NCBI RefSeq assembly: GCF_003369915.1
Contig: NC_046677.1
Coordinates: 24,322,913 to 24,386,912 of the forward strand
Direction: 5' to 3'
Length of the DNA: 64,000 bases
Source of the DNA: Drosophila miranda
Lineage: Eukaryota; Arthropoda; Insecta; Diptera; Drosophilidae
This document shows, piece by piece, positions 26,967-37,439 of this stretch. Positions within the stretch are counted from its first letter, which is position 1. Every line of letters starts with the position of its first letter. The translations under genes were made by a program, and so were the position numbers. The notes below the pieces were generated by a model. That model saw only the letters and a list, made by a program, of their open reading frames with translations. It ran no database searches and was not told where the DNA came from.

Positions 26967-28925
26967 CTAGAACTCGTTTGCCTTTGGTGGATTGGTGGTG
27001 CCACAGGCCTCCTTAAAATTGGTGGCATTCAGCGGTGCAAAGTAGTCCTCGTGCAGGAAGCGAATAATATTCTCGATGGGACACAGGTCCGCCTTGTTGC
27101 CCCTCGAGTCTCGGGTGACACGCAGACTCTTGCCTCCCTCGCAGAAGTCGATCTGCTGTGTGACATCCCGCCCATTGTAGACGACCCGGAAATAGTAGTC
27201 TGTGTGCGCCTCGCTGCGGTACACCTCGAAGGCCAGCCGCGAGGCATAGGCAATTGTCTGTCCCTCGCTAATGGCGATTCCCAGCGCCGCTGTAAGATAC
27301 TGCATGGTGCAGTCGTGGCCGGAGTATAGGACGAACTTGGTGCGATCTCCCGAGATCATCTTGAGCATGTAGCTGACGATGTGCCGAATCATTCCGTAGG
27401 ATCGGAGCAGCCCGGACAGCTTGTAGTACGCATGATCGGCGGAACGCTTGGACAGTTCATCGGCAAAGGACATCAGGGTGTCCACATGGGTCGCCTCCAC
27501 GCAACCTTCTTGATGATCCTCCTCCTGTGGCAAGGAGGGATTGCCATTGTCTCCCTCGTTGGACTCTGGTTCCATGTTGCCATTGTTGACCTCCTGCTGC
27601 AGATTGGGCGCCGCCTCATCCTGATCAATGTTGATCACATCCACCAGCTCCTGGTTGGGGTTCTTCCTGGCCGGCCTCGCCGTCGGGCTGCGTTTCTTGT
27701 GGCGACAGGGCAGTGGCGCCTCGTGGCACAGAACCGTCAGCATAGCGTCCACAACTTCAAAGGGATTGGTGATTCCATTCGGCGTATGCTGCAGCAAGGT
27801 GCCGCCAATCCACTGCATTGCCTCCACAACATCCAATCTTTTCAGCAGCTGCGTGTCGCCCATGGCCTGCAGTCGTTTCCGGAGCAGTGCCGACTGGGCA
27901 CAGGTGCATTCCCCGAAGCAGAAGGCCATGCTGTGGGATTCTCGCACGTTCAGGCCCAGCCACTTGTCCGCTGGCAACAGGGTGAACAGCATGGCCAGGG
28001 CAGACTGAAAGGTTCGACGATAGCGCGTGGTGTAGACCACCACCTCATCCGAATTGAGCAGCGTGTGCGGTGTCGTCTCCATAGCCCCGCGATTGAGTGT
28101 CGGCTTGAGGAGCAGACCCAAGGGATGGGCATACACCTGATGAATAATGTCACCCACATGCAAGAATTGAGAGATGCCCCTGAGGAGAATAGAAGAGAAC
28201 GGATATAAACCATATGAAGTGCGTGACAGCACTTACTTGTAGGTAAGTTGCCCCAATGGACAGCCACGCTCTGTGGCTGGAAGCAGAGGAAAGCCATGAA
28301 AGGGTCCCACCTTGTTCCAGTACATGTGATTCGAACCCGAAGCAGAGCTGCTCGAATTGTGAAGGAAACTGCGATATCTGGGGGTGAGTAAGCGGTAAGC
28401 GATTACCTAAATGGGATGGGAGGTGTACCGTGCACCATAACCCACCTGTTGACCAGGTTGTCCGTTCCTCCACCCACGCCACAATTGATGCCTGTTGTGC
28501 GGACATGCGACATGGGTCCACGATCCCCGTGACGAATGACGAGGAGCACGCCTTGCAGCTTCCAACCCTCCAAGATGCCGCCATCGTCCAAACGCTGCAG
28601 CTGTCCAAGCGGAGCACAACGCACTCGATACTTGGCAAAACGCTGAGCATACGAGGAGGACGATGTGTCACCCAAGGAACTGATTGTGCCTGAGCTGCTG
28701 GGGCCAAAGCCAGCCCCAGCACCAGAACTCGTCTCCACATTGCCCATATAGCGATACATGCCTGTGGAGGAGGATGCCTTGGATTAGAGATATGAAAGAT
28801 TAGGAAAAATGCAGCTGCTCCATCTTACCCGCTATGAGGAGGAAGATCCAAATGCTGAGCAGCACATAGCAGTAGAAGGTGCGATGCTGCGTGGCCAGAC
28901 GCATCAGTTCCTTGAGGAGCAACAT
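26967..28925 (-). CDS. PXYLP1-like histidine phosphatase (type II membrane)
   Basis: Four exons, 28925-28829, 28761-28446, 28377-28237 and 28179-26967, give 588 aa. A short cytosolic N-terminus is followed by a signal anchor at about residues 16-34 (TFYCYVLLSIWIFLLIAG). A Ser/Gly-rich stem leads to the histidine acid phosphatase domain. The phosphate-binding motif RHGDRGP begins at residue 109 and the partner HD dipeptide is in YSGHDCTM at about 473. This architecture is that of 2-phosphoxylose phosphatase 1, the Golgi enzyme that removes phosphate from xylose of the proteoglycan linker so that heparan or chondroitin chains can extend. The protein is about 100 residues longer than human PXYLP1. 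The extra length is mainly the stem and an acidic, Asn/Gln-rich insert after HKKRSPTARPARKNPN, probably a surface loop. A lysosomal or testicular acid phosphatase is less likely because of the anchor. Confidence 0.82.
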
Positions 28926-29595
28926 GCTACCACGACCTTGCTCCGCCTGGTTCTTCCCTTACCTTACCCTTCCCACAGCGGATATTACAGGGCATATAGT
29001 ATTCTCGATGGCGGCACTCTCAGAGGGTATTCTATGCTGCTTAAAAGAATGAAGTTTTCTAGGCAAACAAAAATCCTTTTAATTGCTCCAATTCCACTTC
29101 GTCGGAGACCGTTTTCACAGCTGGAAGAAAAACCTGGTTTAATTATTGGAGAGAGAGAGAGAGAGGGGGTGGATGGAACTGTCAAGCGACGACGTGGAGC
29201 ATGTCCAATTGTCAAGGCATGCGCATTGGAGGTCACAGCGTTATCAGCTGTTTTGGGAGCCAGTGGTGGCGCCTGAATGGGGGGAAATTTAAACAAATAT
29301 ATACAGCGAGATGGGATCTTTTGTGATTAGCTTCAAGCTTGAGAGTTTACTCTTTAATTAAAAATTTGAAATGCTCCCCATACAGTGTGGCTTTGGGTGT
29401 GGCGGCTTTTTGGCTCAAAGCTAAATAAATATATGCATAATTGTATGTTTAAACTGGCTTAATGGCGTGCCCTCATGCGCCTTAAGACAGCTTACAAATA
29501 TATATAATAATGTACGTGGTATATGTATGTATGTATGTAGGTGTATCTGGCAGATCAGAGATCATCGTATTCTCGTATGCTCTTTTGGAAGCAGC
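28926..29595. other. Intergenic between phosphatase and Uch
   Basis: Holds the phosphatase promoter region and the 3' end of Uch. A GA tract lies at 29149-29166 and a CAGCTG E-box at 29247. No other gene is seen. Confidence 0.6.
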
Positions 29596-30541
29596 CTAAT
29601 CCTGCGCAGCAGTCAAGGCCAAGACTGTGAAACGTACTTCGGTGGGATCACGGGCCATAAACTCTTTGCACACCTTGGCCGCATCGCTCACAAAGGTCTC
29701 CTCCGTGGTCTTGCCATGCTTGATGGGAAACGATTTGCGTCCATCGAGCTCGTAGAGGGTGCCATCTTTGTTCACCAATGCAATAAAATGATGGATCACA
29801 CTCTCATGCTCGTCGGCATTGGTCTGGCCCTCTTGAGCCAAGGCCTGATGGTCGGCTGTAAACTCGGTATCGTGCTCCAAAGCAGAGCCACGCTCCTCTG
29901 GCGACAAAGCGGCGGTTTTCTCCAGGAACTTCTTCAGAACTCCCCCAGTTACATCCACTCTGAAAGGAGTAAGACATAGGGTAAGGTGATGGATCTCTTG
30001 GATTCGATTCTGACAAAAGGAACATACTCCTTGTTATTGGCCACGCTATGGATGAGGGCCACAGTGCCGCAAGCATTGTGAGTGAATTGGCGCATGTAGA
30101 ACAGATCGTCGGGATGCTGCTCCTTCACATCCTTGATGCGCTCATGCTCCTCTGCACGATGTTTCTCATACTGCAAAAAAATGTGTGTAGAACGGGACCT
30201 GTTTATGGACAGAGGGAACGCTTACAGCCTCGCTGCATGGAAAGAGCAATATGAAAGCCTTCACTGGACGCGGAATAAACTCGAGCATTTCTTCGTCCAG
30301 ACCAATGACGTCATTCACCGACCAGGCAGGCGACACGCCTAGCTTGTGTATGTACTTGGTCAGCACCTAGGAATGGGTACAATATCAATGGCGTCTTATA
30401 ATTGCCAATTTCAAAGGAGCAAAGCACTTTTTGCAATGCCGGCAATCAGCCAATATCCCAGTTGCAGAAATTTTTAATCATCCACTTAATAACTATAGTA
30501 ATTACCTCGGGGTTGGATTCAAGTGGCGTCCAGGTCGACAT
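29596..30541 (-). CDS. Uch: Ubiquitin C-terminal hydrolase (UCH-L1/L3 type)
   Basis: Four exons, 30541-30506, 30366-30226, 30170-30028 and 29959-29596, encode 227 aa, the size of single-domain UCH enzymes. The catalytic site is complete: Gln87 and Cys93 in MRQFTHNACGTVALI, His164 in IHHFIALV, and Asp179 in YELDGR. The enzyme cleaves small adducts and precursors from the C-terminus of ubiquitin in the cytosol. No C-terminal ULD-type extension is present, so this is not the proteasomal UCH37 or BAP1 type. The gene is divergent from the CINP homologue; only 188 bp separate the two ATGs, with a DRE between them, which implies a shared promoter. All introns are canonical GT-AG and short. Confidence 0.95.
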
Positions 30542-30686
30542 TTTTCTTTATTTTTTCTTTTTATACGTTCGAACAAAATTTACAAGCAAAATGGCTTTGA
30601 CTGAGAATTACCGGCACTTTTGTGGTGTCAATGTGTTGGGAAGCGCTCAAAAAGTATGCTTTTCACAGTGCTGCACTGCAGAAGTA

Positions 30687-30694
30687 TATCGATA
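30687..30694. promoter_or_regulatory. DRE (DREF site), bidirectional promoter
   Basis: Palindrome TATCGATA, the DNA replication-related element bound by DREF and typical of fly housekeeping promoters. It lies in the 188 bp between the divergent ATGs of Uch and the CINP homologue, about 40 bp upstream of the latter. The adjoining ATCGCTATCGAAATC adds a half-site. Confidence 0.75.
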
Positions 30695-30729
30695 TCGCTA
30701 TCGAAATCTATCTCTAAATTGTTTACAAA

Positions 30730-31504
30730 ATGAGCAAAACAAAGAAATCGCCACAGAAACAAAGCGAAACAGATATAAGAACTACATCTTTAACACCAGT
30801 GCGATGTGAGTTAGCTTAGTTATCAGTCTGTGTAAGTTTTACCTTTGGTATAATTACAGATCTGGACAGCCCGCGCCTGCAATCTCCCACAAGTCACGAT
30901 GCCACCTTGGGCACCTGCAAAACGCGTCTGGAAACGTTGGTGAAACAACTTCAGGATAACTATGCAAAATGGCAGCTAGCCCAGCAGCGGGGCACTGCCA
31001 TCTGCTATGCCATTGAGGCCAAGAAGACCAAGTGCTTGGAGAAAAGCGAGGATGATGACAGCATCAGCACTGCCTATCCAGACGACCTGATCCTCCCGTG
31101 CAACAAGTTGGCCATCATTGCTTCGATCTTCGGGGACATTGCCAACAACACACGCGAAACGCTGAGGCAGCTGCTTGCGCTAACAAAACTACCTGGCGCG
31201 GCGGCAGACACCATATTCTATCGCTCCTGGCGGCTGTCGCAGTTTGTGGCCTTTACCCGAGAACTCGCGGAGCGATACGAAGAGGAGGCGCTGGTCAAGA
31301 TACAGGTTTCAGGTGAGAGGTTTAGGTTAGGGTATATTCTAGGAGATTATATGTATTCTATGTATACTTGTAGAGAATATTGCTCATTGCACGCGGAGAA
31401 GCGATCTGATAGCACATACATCTCTCTGGGAGTATCCGGAGCATGTCGATGCCTACGTTAAATTGGGATTTCTACTGCTGGCCGAGGAACTAAGCTTAAA
31501 ATAA
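30730..31504 (+). CDS. CINP homologue (CDK2-interacting protein family)
   Basis: Three exons, 30730-30805, 30860-31312 and 31374-31504, encode 219 aa. After a basic N-terminus (MSKTKKSPQKQ) comes a helical region with LETLVKQLQDNYAKWQLA. The C-terminal part, with RSWRLSQFVAFTRELAERY followed by ALVKIQVSENIAH and SLWEYPEHVDAYV, aligns with the end of human CINP (TWPTTHFYEVSHKLLEMY ... LSMWLHQPYVES). CINP binds CDK2 and Cdc7, supports the ATR checkpoint and, with SPATA5 and SPATA5L1, takes part in 60S ribosome maturation. The fly function is inferred from the family. The first splice divides a codon (CGA T/AT CTG) and keeps frame. Confidence 0.75.
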
Positions 31505-31944
31505 TCAACTATAAAGATTCATGCACGTTTTTACAGAATGTTCAAAGTTTTCTTTTTAATTATATGAGAAGTTTTGGAAAGTCATATTTTTCCAAGGGGA
31601 ATGCTGCAGAGATTATATATATGGTGCTATATGGCTATTCTTGTCATGTCTGTAGACAATTTGTTAATACACTTTTTATATGTTCATGTTTTCCACTTAA
31701 AAATATCGAAATCTATGAGAGGCTGGAAAGCAATCTGTTTCCAAAAGGAATGAAGTGCATAGATTATATTCAAGTCGATAGCGAGATCCTGTCGAGTCGT
31801 GCAGATCCATTATGCTTGGACCACCACCAAAACCAGGCACAGGACAAGCCCAAAGCCATGGCTGCATAGTAAACGCAAGTGACGAATTTTAACTTTTTCT
31901 GAAAGCGACAAAGATAAATATAAAAAACCACTAATAAATCCAAA
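31505..31944. other. Short intergenic, no gene
   Basis: Convergent 3' ends of the CINP homologue and the 222-aa gene. An ORF on the plus strand (31564-31869) has no recognisable domain and overlaps AT-rich 3' flanking sequence. Confidence 0.5.
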
Positions 31945-32613
31945 CTATGTATGTTTTCCAACCTTCTTGGTGCCTCCATTGGCCTGGTTATCATCTATCT
32001 TCTGCAACTCATTGACAGTTTTCTCAATCTTCTTTAGATCCTTGGACATCTGTTCCAATGTCTCCAGTGCAAAGCGACTGGCATAGCGCTTATCCCCGAC
32101 AACAAGATCTTCCACGGGCATCATTTTCATCCTGGAATTGGCGTTCTCAAAGGAGGAACACAGCGCCATGGTATGTTCTGTGGCTTTGCCTATGATCTGA
32201 GAGTTGTATTCTTTGGCCATTTCCGAATTGCAAAGGTAATCATAGCTGGGATCCTGGTTGCCCATTTCGGCAAATATTTGCAGCATCTCGGCGCGGTGCT
32301 GCTCCGGTTTGAAACCAAATAATTGCAGATCCTCGTCGGTCAGCGAGGCTAGGTCGCGGTAGCAGATGCAATCGGGTATGGTGCTGTTCGAAAAGCTGCT
32401 GGACTTATCCACCAACAGCGTCTTGAGTAACTCCCGTTCACGCGTTGTATCCATCTTGACACTAGGCCTCACGTAGGAACGCTTCCTGAAGCCCAAAAAT
32501 GGTTTGTCCAGCTTCTGTTGATGGGTTTGCTTTTGGAATTCCTCGTTGGCGTCAAATTCAACGGCAGAGGGAATATTAGCAAAGGATGCTAATGGCACAT
32601 ATTCCGCGGCCAT
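31945..32613 (-). CDS. Unrecognised protein with possible SAM-like segment
   Basis: A single-exon frame of 222 aa that I do not recognise. Residues 85-115 (DLASLTDEDLQLFGFKPEQ and the following helix RAEMLQIFAEM) have the look of the last two helices of a SAM-type domain. The N-terminus is polar with a basic patch around residue 44 (FRKRSYVRP). The C-terminal 50 residues (ALETLEQMSKDLKKIEKTV) are predicted coiled coil and end in a basic tail. No signal peptide or membrane segment is present. It is the downstream gene on the minus strand after CEBPZOS and UQCC3, 208 bp from the latter, with its own Motif 1-like promoter word. Codon use and clean start support a real gene. Confidence 0.7.
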   Translation of the reverse strand: MAAEYVPLASFANIPSAVEFDANEEFQKQTHQQKLDKPFLGFRKRSYVRPSVKMDTTRERELLKTLLVDKSSSFSNSTIPDCICYRDLASLTDEDLQLFGFKPEQHRAEMLQIFAEMGNQDPSYDYLCNSEMAKEYNSQIIGKATEHTMALCSSFENANSRMKMMPVEDLVVGDKRYASRFALETLEQMSKDLKKIEKTVNELQKIDDNQANGGTKKVGKHT

Positions 32614-32724
32614 GTGGAGGCTGCGATCTAATATAATAAACTAAAATAAATGAAAATGCAGAGCAAAGAGCATCCGATTTCTTCTTTGAGCCAAATGCTC
32701 TTTTTGCAACACTGTCCCGCCGAC

Positions 32725-32735
32725 CAGTGTGAACA
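32725..32735 (-). promoter_or_regulatory. Motif 1-like element
   Basis: On the minus strand TGTTCACACTG, one mismatch from Ohler Motif 1, located about 110 bp upstream of the 222-aa gene's ATG and pointing at it. Confidence 0.45.
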
Positions 32736-32821
32736 GAGCGCATATGAATTAAATGCTCAAAATTAATATTTTTCGAATTTGTTTAACAATTTACATATAT
32801 TTAAACGAAAAAAGTTCCTAA

Positions 32822-33067
32822 CTAGTCTCTTTTGTCCCCTGTTGGTGTCCTGTATATTGGTGCACTGGTGCTGGCCGCCTCCTGCAAACGCTTCATAAAC
32901 AATGCCTTCTTCTTCTCATCGTCGGTTTGGTTTGGATGACCACGGGTAGAGGCTTTTATACGCTCAATTTTCTCGGCATTTGGTTCGGTCAGCAGCATCA
33001 GGCCATAGCCAATGCCCCCGAAAGACACAAGCCACAGCAGGGACTTTAAATACGGGTTGCCAAACAT
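32822..33067 (-). CDS. UQCC3-like complex III assembly factor
   Basis: Single exon, 81 aa. An N-terminal membrane helix (residues 9-25, LLWLVSFGGIGYGLMLL) is followed by TEPNAEKIERIKAS and a charged amphipathic helix ending FMKRLQEAASTS. The order and spacing match human UQCC3 (VGYALLVIVTPGERRKQEM ... LLLATLQEAATT), an inner-membrane protein that stabilises cytochrome b during complex III assembly. The ATG lies only 16 bp after the stop codon of the upstream CEBPZOS-like frame. That leaves no room for a separate promoter or polyadenylation, so the two are probably translated from one two-cistron mRNA. Confidence 0.75.
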   Translation of the reverse strand: MFGNPYLKSLLWLVSFGGIGYGLMLLTEPNAEKIERIKASTRGHPNQTDDEKKKALFMKRLQEAASTSAPIYRTPTGDKRD

Positions 33068-33083
33068 GGGGAATTGTGGGTGT

Positions 33084-33406
33084 TTAGTCGCTTTTCTTCA
33101 AGGTGCTCCAGTAGCTGGCGTCCGACTGACGGGCCTTGTTGTCGCCTACGATCTCGCCGATTTTGTAATAGTAATCAAGCACAAAGGGATAGTTCTCGTG
33201 GATATGCTGGCGGAATTCTGCAAAATGGGAATTATTTTTAATTCGGAATCTTATATAAAGGTTGTACTGGACTTGCCTCGATTCGTGTTCATGCGGTAAT
33301 ACACGCCGTAGCTGGCAGCAAAACAAACCGCCTCCACTACAAACAGAGTCTTGGCGCTTCCCTTGATGAATCTCCAAAGTGCAGGCTTGGGTGTTTTCGG
33401 CAACAT
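33084..33406 (-). CDS. CEBPZOS-like small mitochondrial membrane protein
   Basis: Two exons, 33406-33277 and 33217-33084, give 87 aa. A basic N-terminus (MLPKTPKPALWRFIKGSAK) precedes one membrane helix (residues 21-38). The C-terminal part EFRQHIHENYPFVLDYYYK matches human CEBPZOS (DFRQTMSKKYPFILEVYYK), a small mitochondrial protein of unknown role. The intron uses a GC donor: the exon ends CGAG and the intron starts GCAAGT, the usual context for GC-AG splicing. It ends TTTTGCAG. It is the first frame of a likely dicistronic unit with UQCC3. It faces mio head to head across 294 bp. Confidence 0.75.
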
Positions 33407-33700
33407 TACAGTGATATAATTAAAATGAATAAAGACACGTGTAAGAAGTTAAATGTTAACAAAATTCGTCACGGGATAAAAACAAAAAATATTTCTTACG
33501 AAGTTATGGCTTAGTGCTAAACAAGGCCAAATGACAGAGGTACAAACAGCTGATTAACCGGCCTTGTGTGCGTGGGTGTGTGTGTGTGTGTTTATCTCAT
33601 TTTTTTTTGCGACTGATAACACGACGCAATTAGGTGTCGCCTGGGAAAATCTGGGGAAAGAAACTGCACCACAGACATTAAACCGAATGGAAAACAGCTT
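33407..33700. promoter_or_regulatory. Divergent promoter region, CEBPZOS/UQCC3 and mio
   Basis: The 294 bp between divergent ATGs contain a CAGCTG E-box (33547-33552), a short TG tract (33577-33590) and no TATA box. This suits a housekeeping bidirectional promoter. Confidence 0.5.
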
Positions 33701-36573
33701 ATGATGAGTGGCAACATACACGGCCTCAGTTGGTTTCCCAACTTTCCCGACAAGTTCGTCTCGTGGGGCCAGGAAATCAATTTGTACGAGTTGCGCAGCA
33801 AGGATGATGCCCCACAGAAAAGTGAGTGCGATCTAGCATATGGGTATTTTTGAGACACTTTTCGCTTCCCATCCTCCCACCAGGTCGCCTGCCTTATATA
33901 TCGGTTAACTATCTGGCCAACGAGTCGCGGTACCAGTATGCCCGATGTGTGGCCGCATCCTACCACAGCCATCAGCCCATCATAGCCGTGGGCTTGGCGG
34001 ATGGCAAGATTGGGATATGCAACTTTCGGGACACCTACGACAGCAGCTGGGAGTACAGTGGGTAGAGATTATCCACCGCTATGGTTCCATTTGACTCTTG
34101 AATTCCTCTGTAGCGCCGCGACAGCAGCGGATGTGCACTTGCTTAGCCTGGAGCGAGATGGATGCCAATATACTGGCCGTAGGCCACGATCGCCATCGTT
34201 CCGACTCGTGCATAACGATTTGGGACACTGAACGGGGTGTGCCCAAGGAGACGGCAAACTTTTTTGGCCAGGCCGAGTCCGCCAATTCTCTTTGCTGGGA
34301 TCGCAATCATCGAATGCTCATAGCAGGCATGAGCCAGAAGATTATCAAGCTGTTCGATCTGAGACGTAAGTGGCAGAGGTTTCCGCCATAAACTCACACT
34401 AATGTAATCCCTAATCCACAATCCCTTAGAGAACAATGCCTCCTGCCAGAGCATCCCCACAAAGACTGTCCAAGGGCTTTCGGTGGCCCCCAATGGCAAT
34501 GATCTCTGCAGCTATGTAGACTCCATCATTATGCTGTGGGATGTGCGCTCCATTAAGCAGCCACTACGTCAAATACAATCCTCCAGGAATCATCTACAGA
34601 TTGCATGGTGTCCCACCAGGAACAGCCTGCTGTCGTCCCTGCAGCGTGACTCGTCCTACATCACGCTCTATGACATTCGCAGTGTGGAGAACGAGAACTC
34701 CAGAGAGATCTATCATGTGAAGCGACAGATCAGTCCGTTTCCTTCCAAATATCATCATAGTGGAAAGTTTGCGTTCGTCAATTGCCTTTCCTGGCACTCC
34801 CGTGACTTCGAGCGGGCCCTGCTGCTGGCGGATGCTGTGAACATCCTTGATTTTCGACTGCCTGCCACGCTACATACAGCGCATAGCAATCGGAGGAAGC
34901 TGCCGCTGCTCATGCAGAGGCCTCTCTATGCTCCCGCTTCGCCCACATCCAGCACGGCCACGGCCACGCCCACGCCCACACAGCAGCCGACGAGCAGCTG
35001 TAGCCTGAACAGTGGCAGTTCCCTGGATTACAATGGTCCCGCGTCGCATTCCGCATTGAATGTGGACTTTCTGGTGCCGGAACTCTTTGAACTGGATCTG
35101 GTGGACGAGACTCGGCAGCGTGCCCTCGACGATTATGGAATCAAGCCGGATAACAAGAGATTTGCCGAGCTCCATCTGACGCCATATCTGAGGAACGTTT
35201 GGTCCACGCTGAACAATGTCTATTGCGATGATCAGTTGTCCGGTTTGAAGTCCGCTTTGGGCATCAATTTGGGTCACACGTCTGAGGCCTTGATGGCCAG
35301 CTCTCGCATCGAATCTCAGCTGCTGCAGTGGCCAGATGGCATCAATAATTCCAATAAGCTCGTGTGCTACAAGAGCGAACAGCGTGATCATGCTTTGCAG
35401 CTCTGTGGCTGGGCGTTTGAACTGGGCGAACTGGAGCGTTTTATCGACCAGCTGTATGCCAGCAAGGAGTACAGCCGTGCGGCCATGATCTGTGTGTTCC
35501 ATTTAAAGATAATGCATGCCTGCAATATCCTGTCCTCTGCGGCGGACAACATGAGGGACCCCAGCATGTACAGGATCACAGTGATTGCGCTGTCCAGCTT
35601 CAATGCGGATCGCTGTAGTTCTACATCGCGCAATCAACGCTCCAGTGCAAATATGCAGATACAGGATCCACATCTAAGGGCAATTTTCTCGTTCCTCACG
35701 ATGGAAAAGGACAACTTTGAGGCTGTGCTCAAAGAAGAAGGCGTCTCGCTGTCCGATCGTATGGCATTTGCATGCAAATATCTGTCGGAGACCAAGCTGA
35801 CGGACTATGTGAAGCAACAGATACAGTCGGCCATCGAATGCGGTGATCTCAATGGACTGCTGCTCACCGGAGAGTCGCTCGATGGCATAAACATACTGCA
35901 GTCGTATATGGATACCAGTTTTGATGTACAGACTGTGGCCCTGGTGGCCATCAATTACTTCCGACAGGAGCTTTTCTCGGACAAACGCATACAGTACTGG
36001 ATCTCGAGCTATTTGGACTACCTCAACAGCTGGGGTCTGTGGGAGAAACGTGCCGAGCTTGACATCAAAATTGAGGGCATACGGGCGTCGGCGCGCAGCT
36101 CGCGAACCGTTTATCTGTCGTGCAACTTCTGTGGCAAGCCCGTGTCGAATGCCCTGCTGGACGAGCCACGTCCGCGGAGCACCACGACCAGCACAAATCG
36201 CCTGTCGTCCTGCCCCAGCTGCCGCAAGCCCCTGCCACGCTGCTCGCTCTGTCTGATGCACATGGGAACGATGATTAACATGAGCAATGGCGAGACGCTC
36301 AGCACCACGCCAGAGGTGCAGGGCTGGCAAACGAAGCCATTTTCGAAGTGGTTCTCTTGGTGCCAGACGTGTCGACATGGCGGTCACACCGAGCACATAA
36401 TGCAGTGGTTCAAGTGAGTCTCTAATTTACTTCCAAAAACCCAGAAAATCATTCGTTTATTTCCGTTTATTTTTCTTTGCAGACAAAACTCTGAATGTCC
36501 CGTCTCTTGCTGCAATTGTCGGTGCTTTGATATGGATGGCAGCAAGCCAAATACGCTAAGAGACATTTCCTAG
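33701..36573 (+). CDS. mio: Mio, GATOR2 complex subunit
   Basis: Five exons, 33701-33821, 33884-34057, 34114-34365, 34430-36413 and 36483-36573, encode 873 aa; human MIOS has 875. The N-terminal third is a WD40 beta-propeller (repeat ends such as ITIWDTERG, KLFDLRQ, IMLWDVRS). A helical solenoid follows. From residue 745 a C-terminal zinc domain carries CNFC, CPSCRKPLPRCSLC, CQTC..GH and a final Cys-rich block CPVSCCNC, the RING-like end of GATOR2 proteins. Mio with Seh1, Sec13, Wdr24 and Wdr59 opposes GATOR1 and keeps TORC1 active at the lysosome. In flies it is needed for oocyte identity. A Thr/Ala/Pro-rich loop sits near residue 360. Two adjacent ATGs (33701, 33704) could both start. Confidence 0.95.
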
Positions 36574-36781
36574 CTGTTCAGGAGCAACAGCCAGAGCCAC
36601 TAAACACGCCCATGCCATAATGCCTTAAGTTGTTGTTTTTTCTTCCAAATGTGTGCGCGCACGCCTTAAAACTCAGAAAGTGTTCATTGTACTTAGACAA
36701 AAAGGGATGTCTACCCGTATAGTTAGTGATTACGACCTAACAGCTTTTAGCTGCTCAAAATGCATTTTATATTTACATTCA

Positions 36782-36787
36782 AATAAA
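36782..36787 (+). terminator. mio polyadenylation signal
   Basis: AATAAA 209 bp after the mio stop codon, followed by AT-rich sequence. Confidence 0.6.
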
Positions 36788-37059
36788 TGACAATATAGAG
36801 AAAAGAGCGCGCTTTCAATTTCAATTTCTGGGCATACCCTTGGGAAAGGGATATTATAGAATTGAGAATATGTTTATCATCCCAGGCTCCAATTAATGCA
36901 AGAACCATTTTATTCTCTGTTTTAAACCTATATCAACGATATTGTGCAGCTATCAGGATCGGGCTATAATTCGTTTTATCCTCATATTAAATTAACGAAA
37001 TAGGGTATACAAAGGTATATACTACGGCTTACACACAACATGTACCAGCATCATTGCGA

Positions 37060-37430
37060 CTGTTTTTGTGGAACTATTTTGCTTAAACCTTGTTTTAGTC
37101 AAAATACAATAAAAGCAAGGACTAAATATTAGCCAATCTTGTAAAAAATTTATTCGATAATGGTCTAAAATTATGTGGGCAGAACTAAGGGTTTTAGTTA
37201 GCCAGAATTATTCAACGGAATCTCTAAATTGAGCAATAGTTGAGTTGAGTTTTTTTTGGTTGACCATTTTTGCTAAAACCTTTTTTAGACAAGATTTATA
37301 TAAAAGCAAGTATTTAGAATAAGCCAGTCAAGTAGAAAATGGATTCATTAAATGCATAAAATGATGTGGGCAGGTCTGAGAGATCTAGATAGCAAGTAAT
37401 ATTCCACGGAATATCAAAATCGAGGAATAT
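37060..37430. repeat. Diverged tandem duplication, about 185-bp unit
   Basis: Unit 1 at about 37060-37240 and unit 2 at about 37245-37430. Shared blocks in order: GCTTAAACC/GCTAAAACC, TTTTAG, ATAAAAGCAAG, AGCCA.TC..GTA, ATG.TGTGGGCAG, CAAC/CACGGAAT, GAG.AATA. Identity is roughly 65-70% by eye, so the duplication is old. Confidence 0.6.
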
Positions 37431-37439
37431 GTATAATAG

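Noticed and set aside
27381-28208. 275-aa plus-strand frame opposite the phosphatase gene
   Set aside because: Exact shadow of the PXYLP1-like exon 4 on the other strand.
34870-36396. Long minus-strand frames opposite mio
   Set aside because: Antisense shadows of a confidently coding exon with high GC at third positions.
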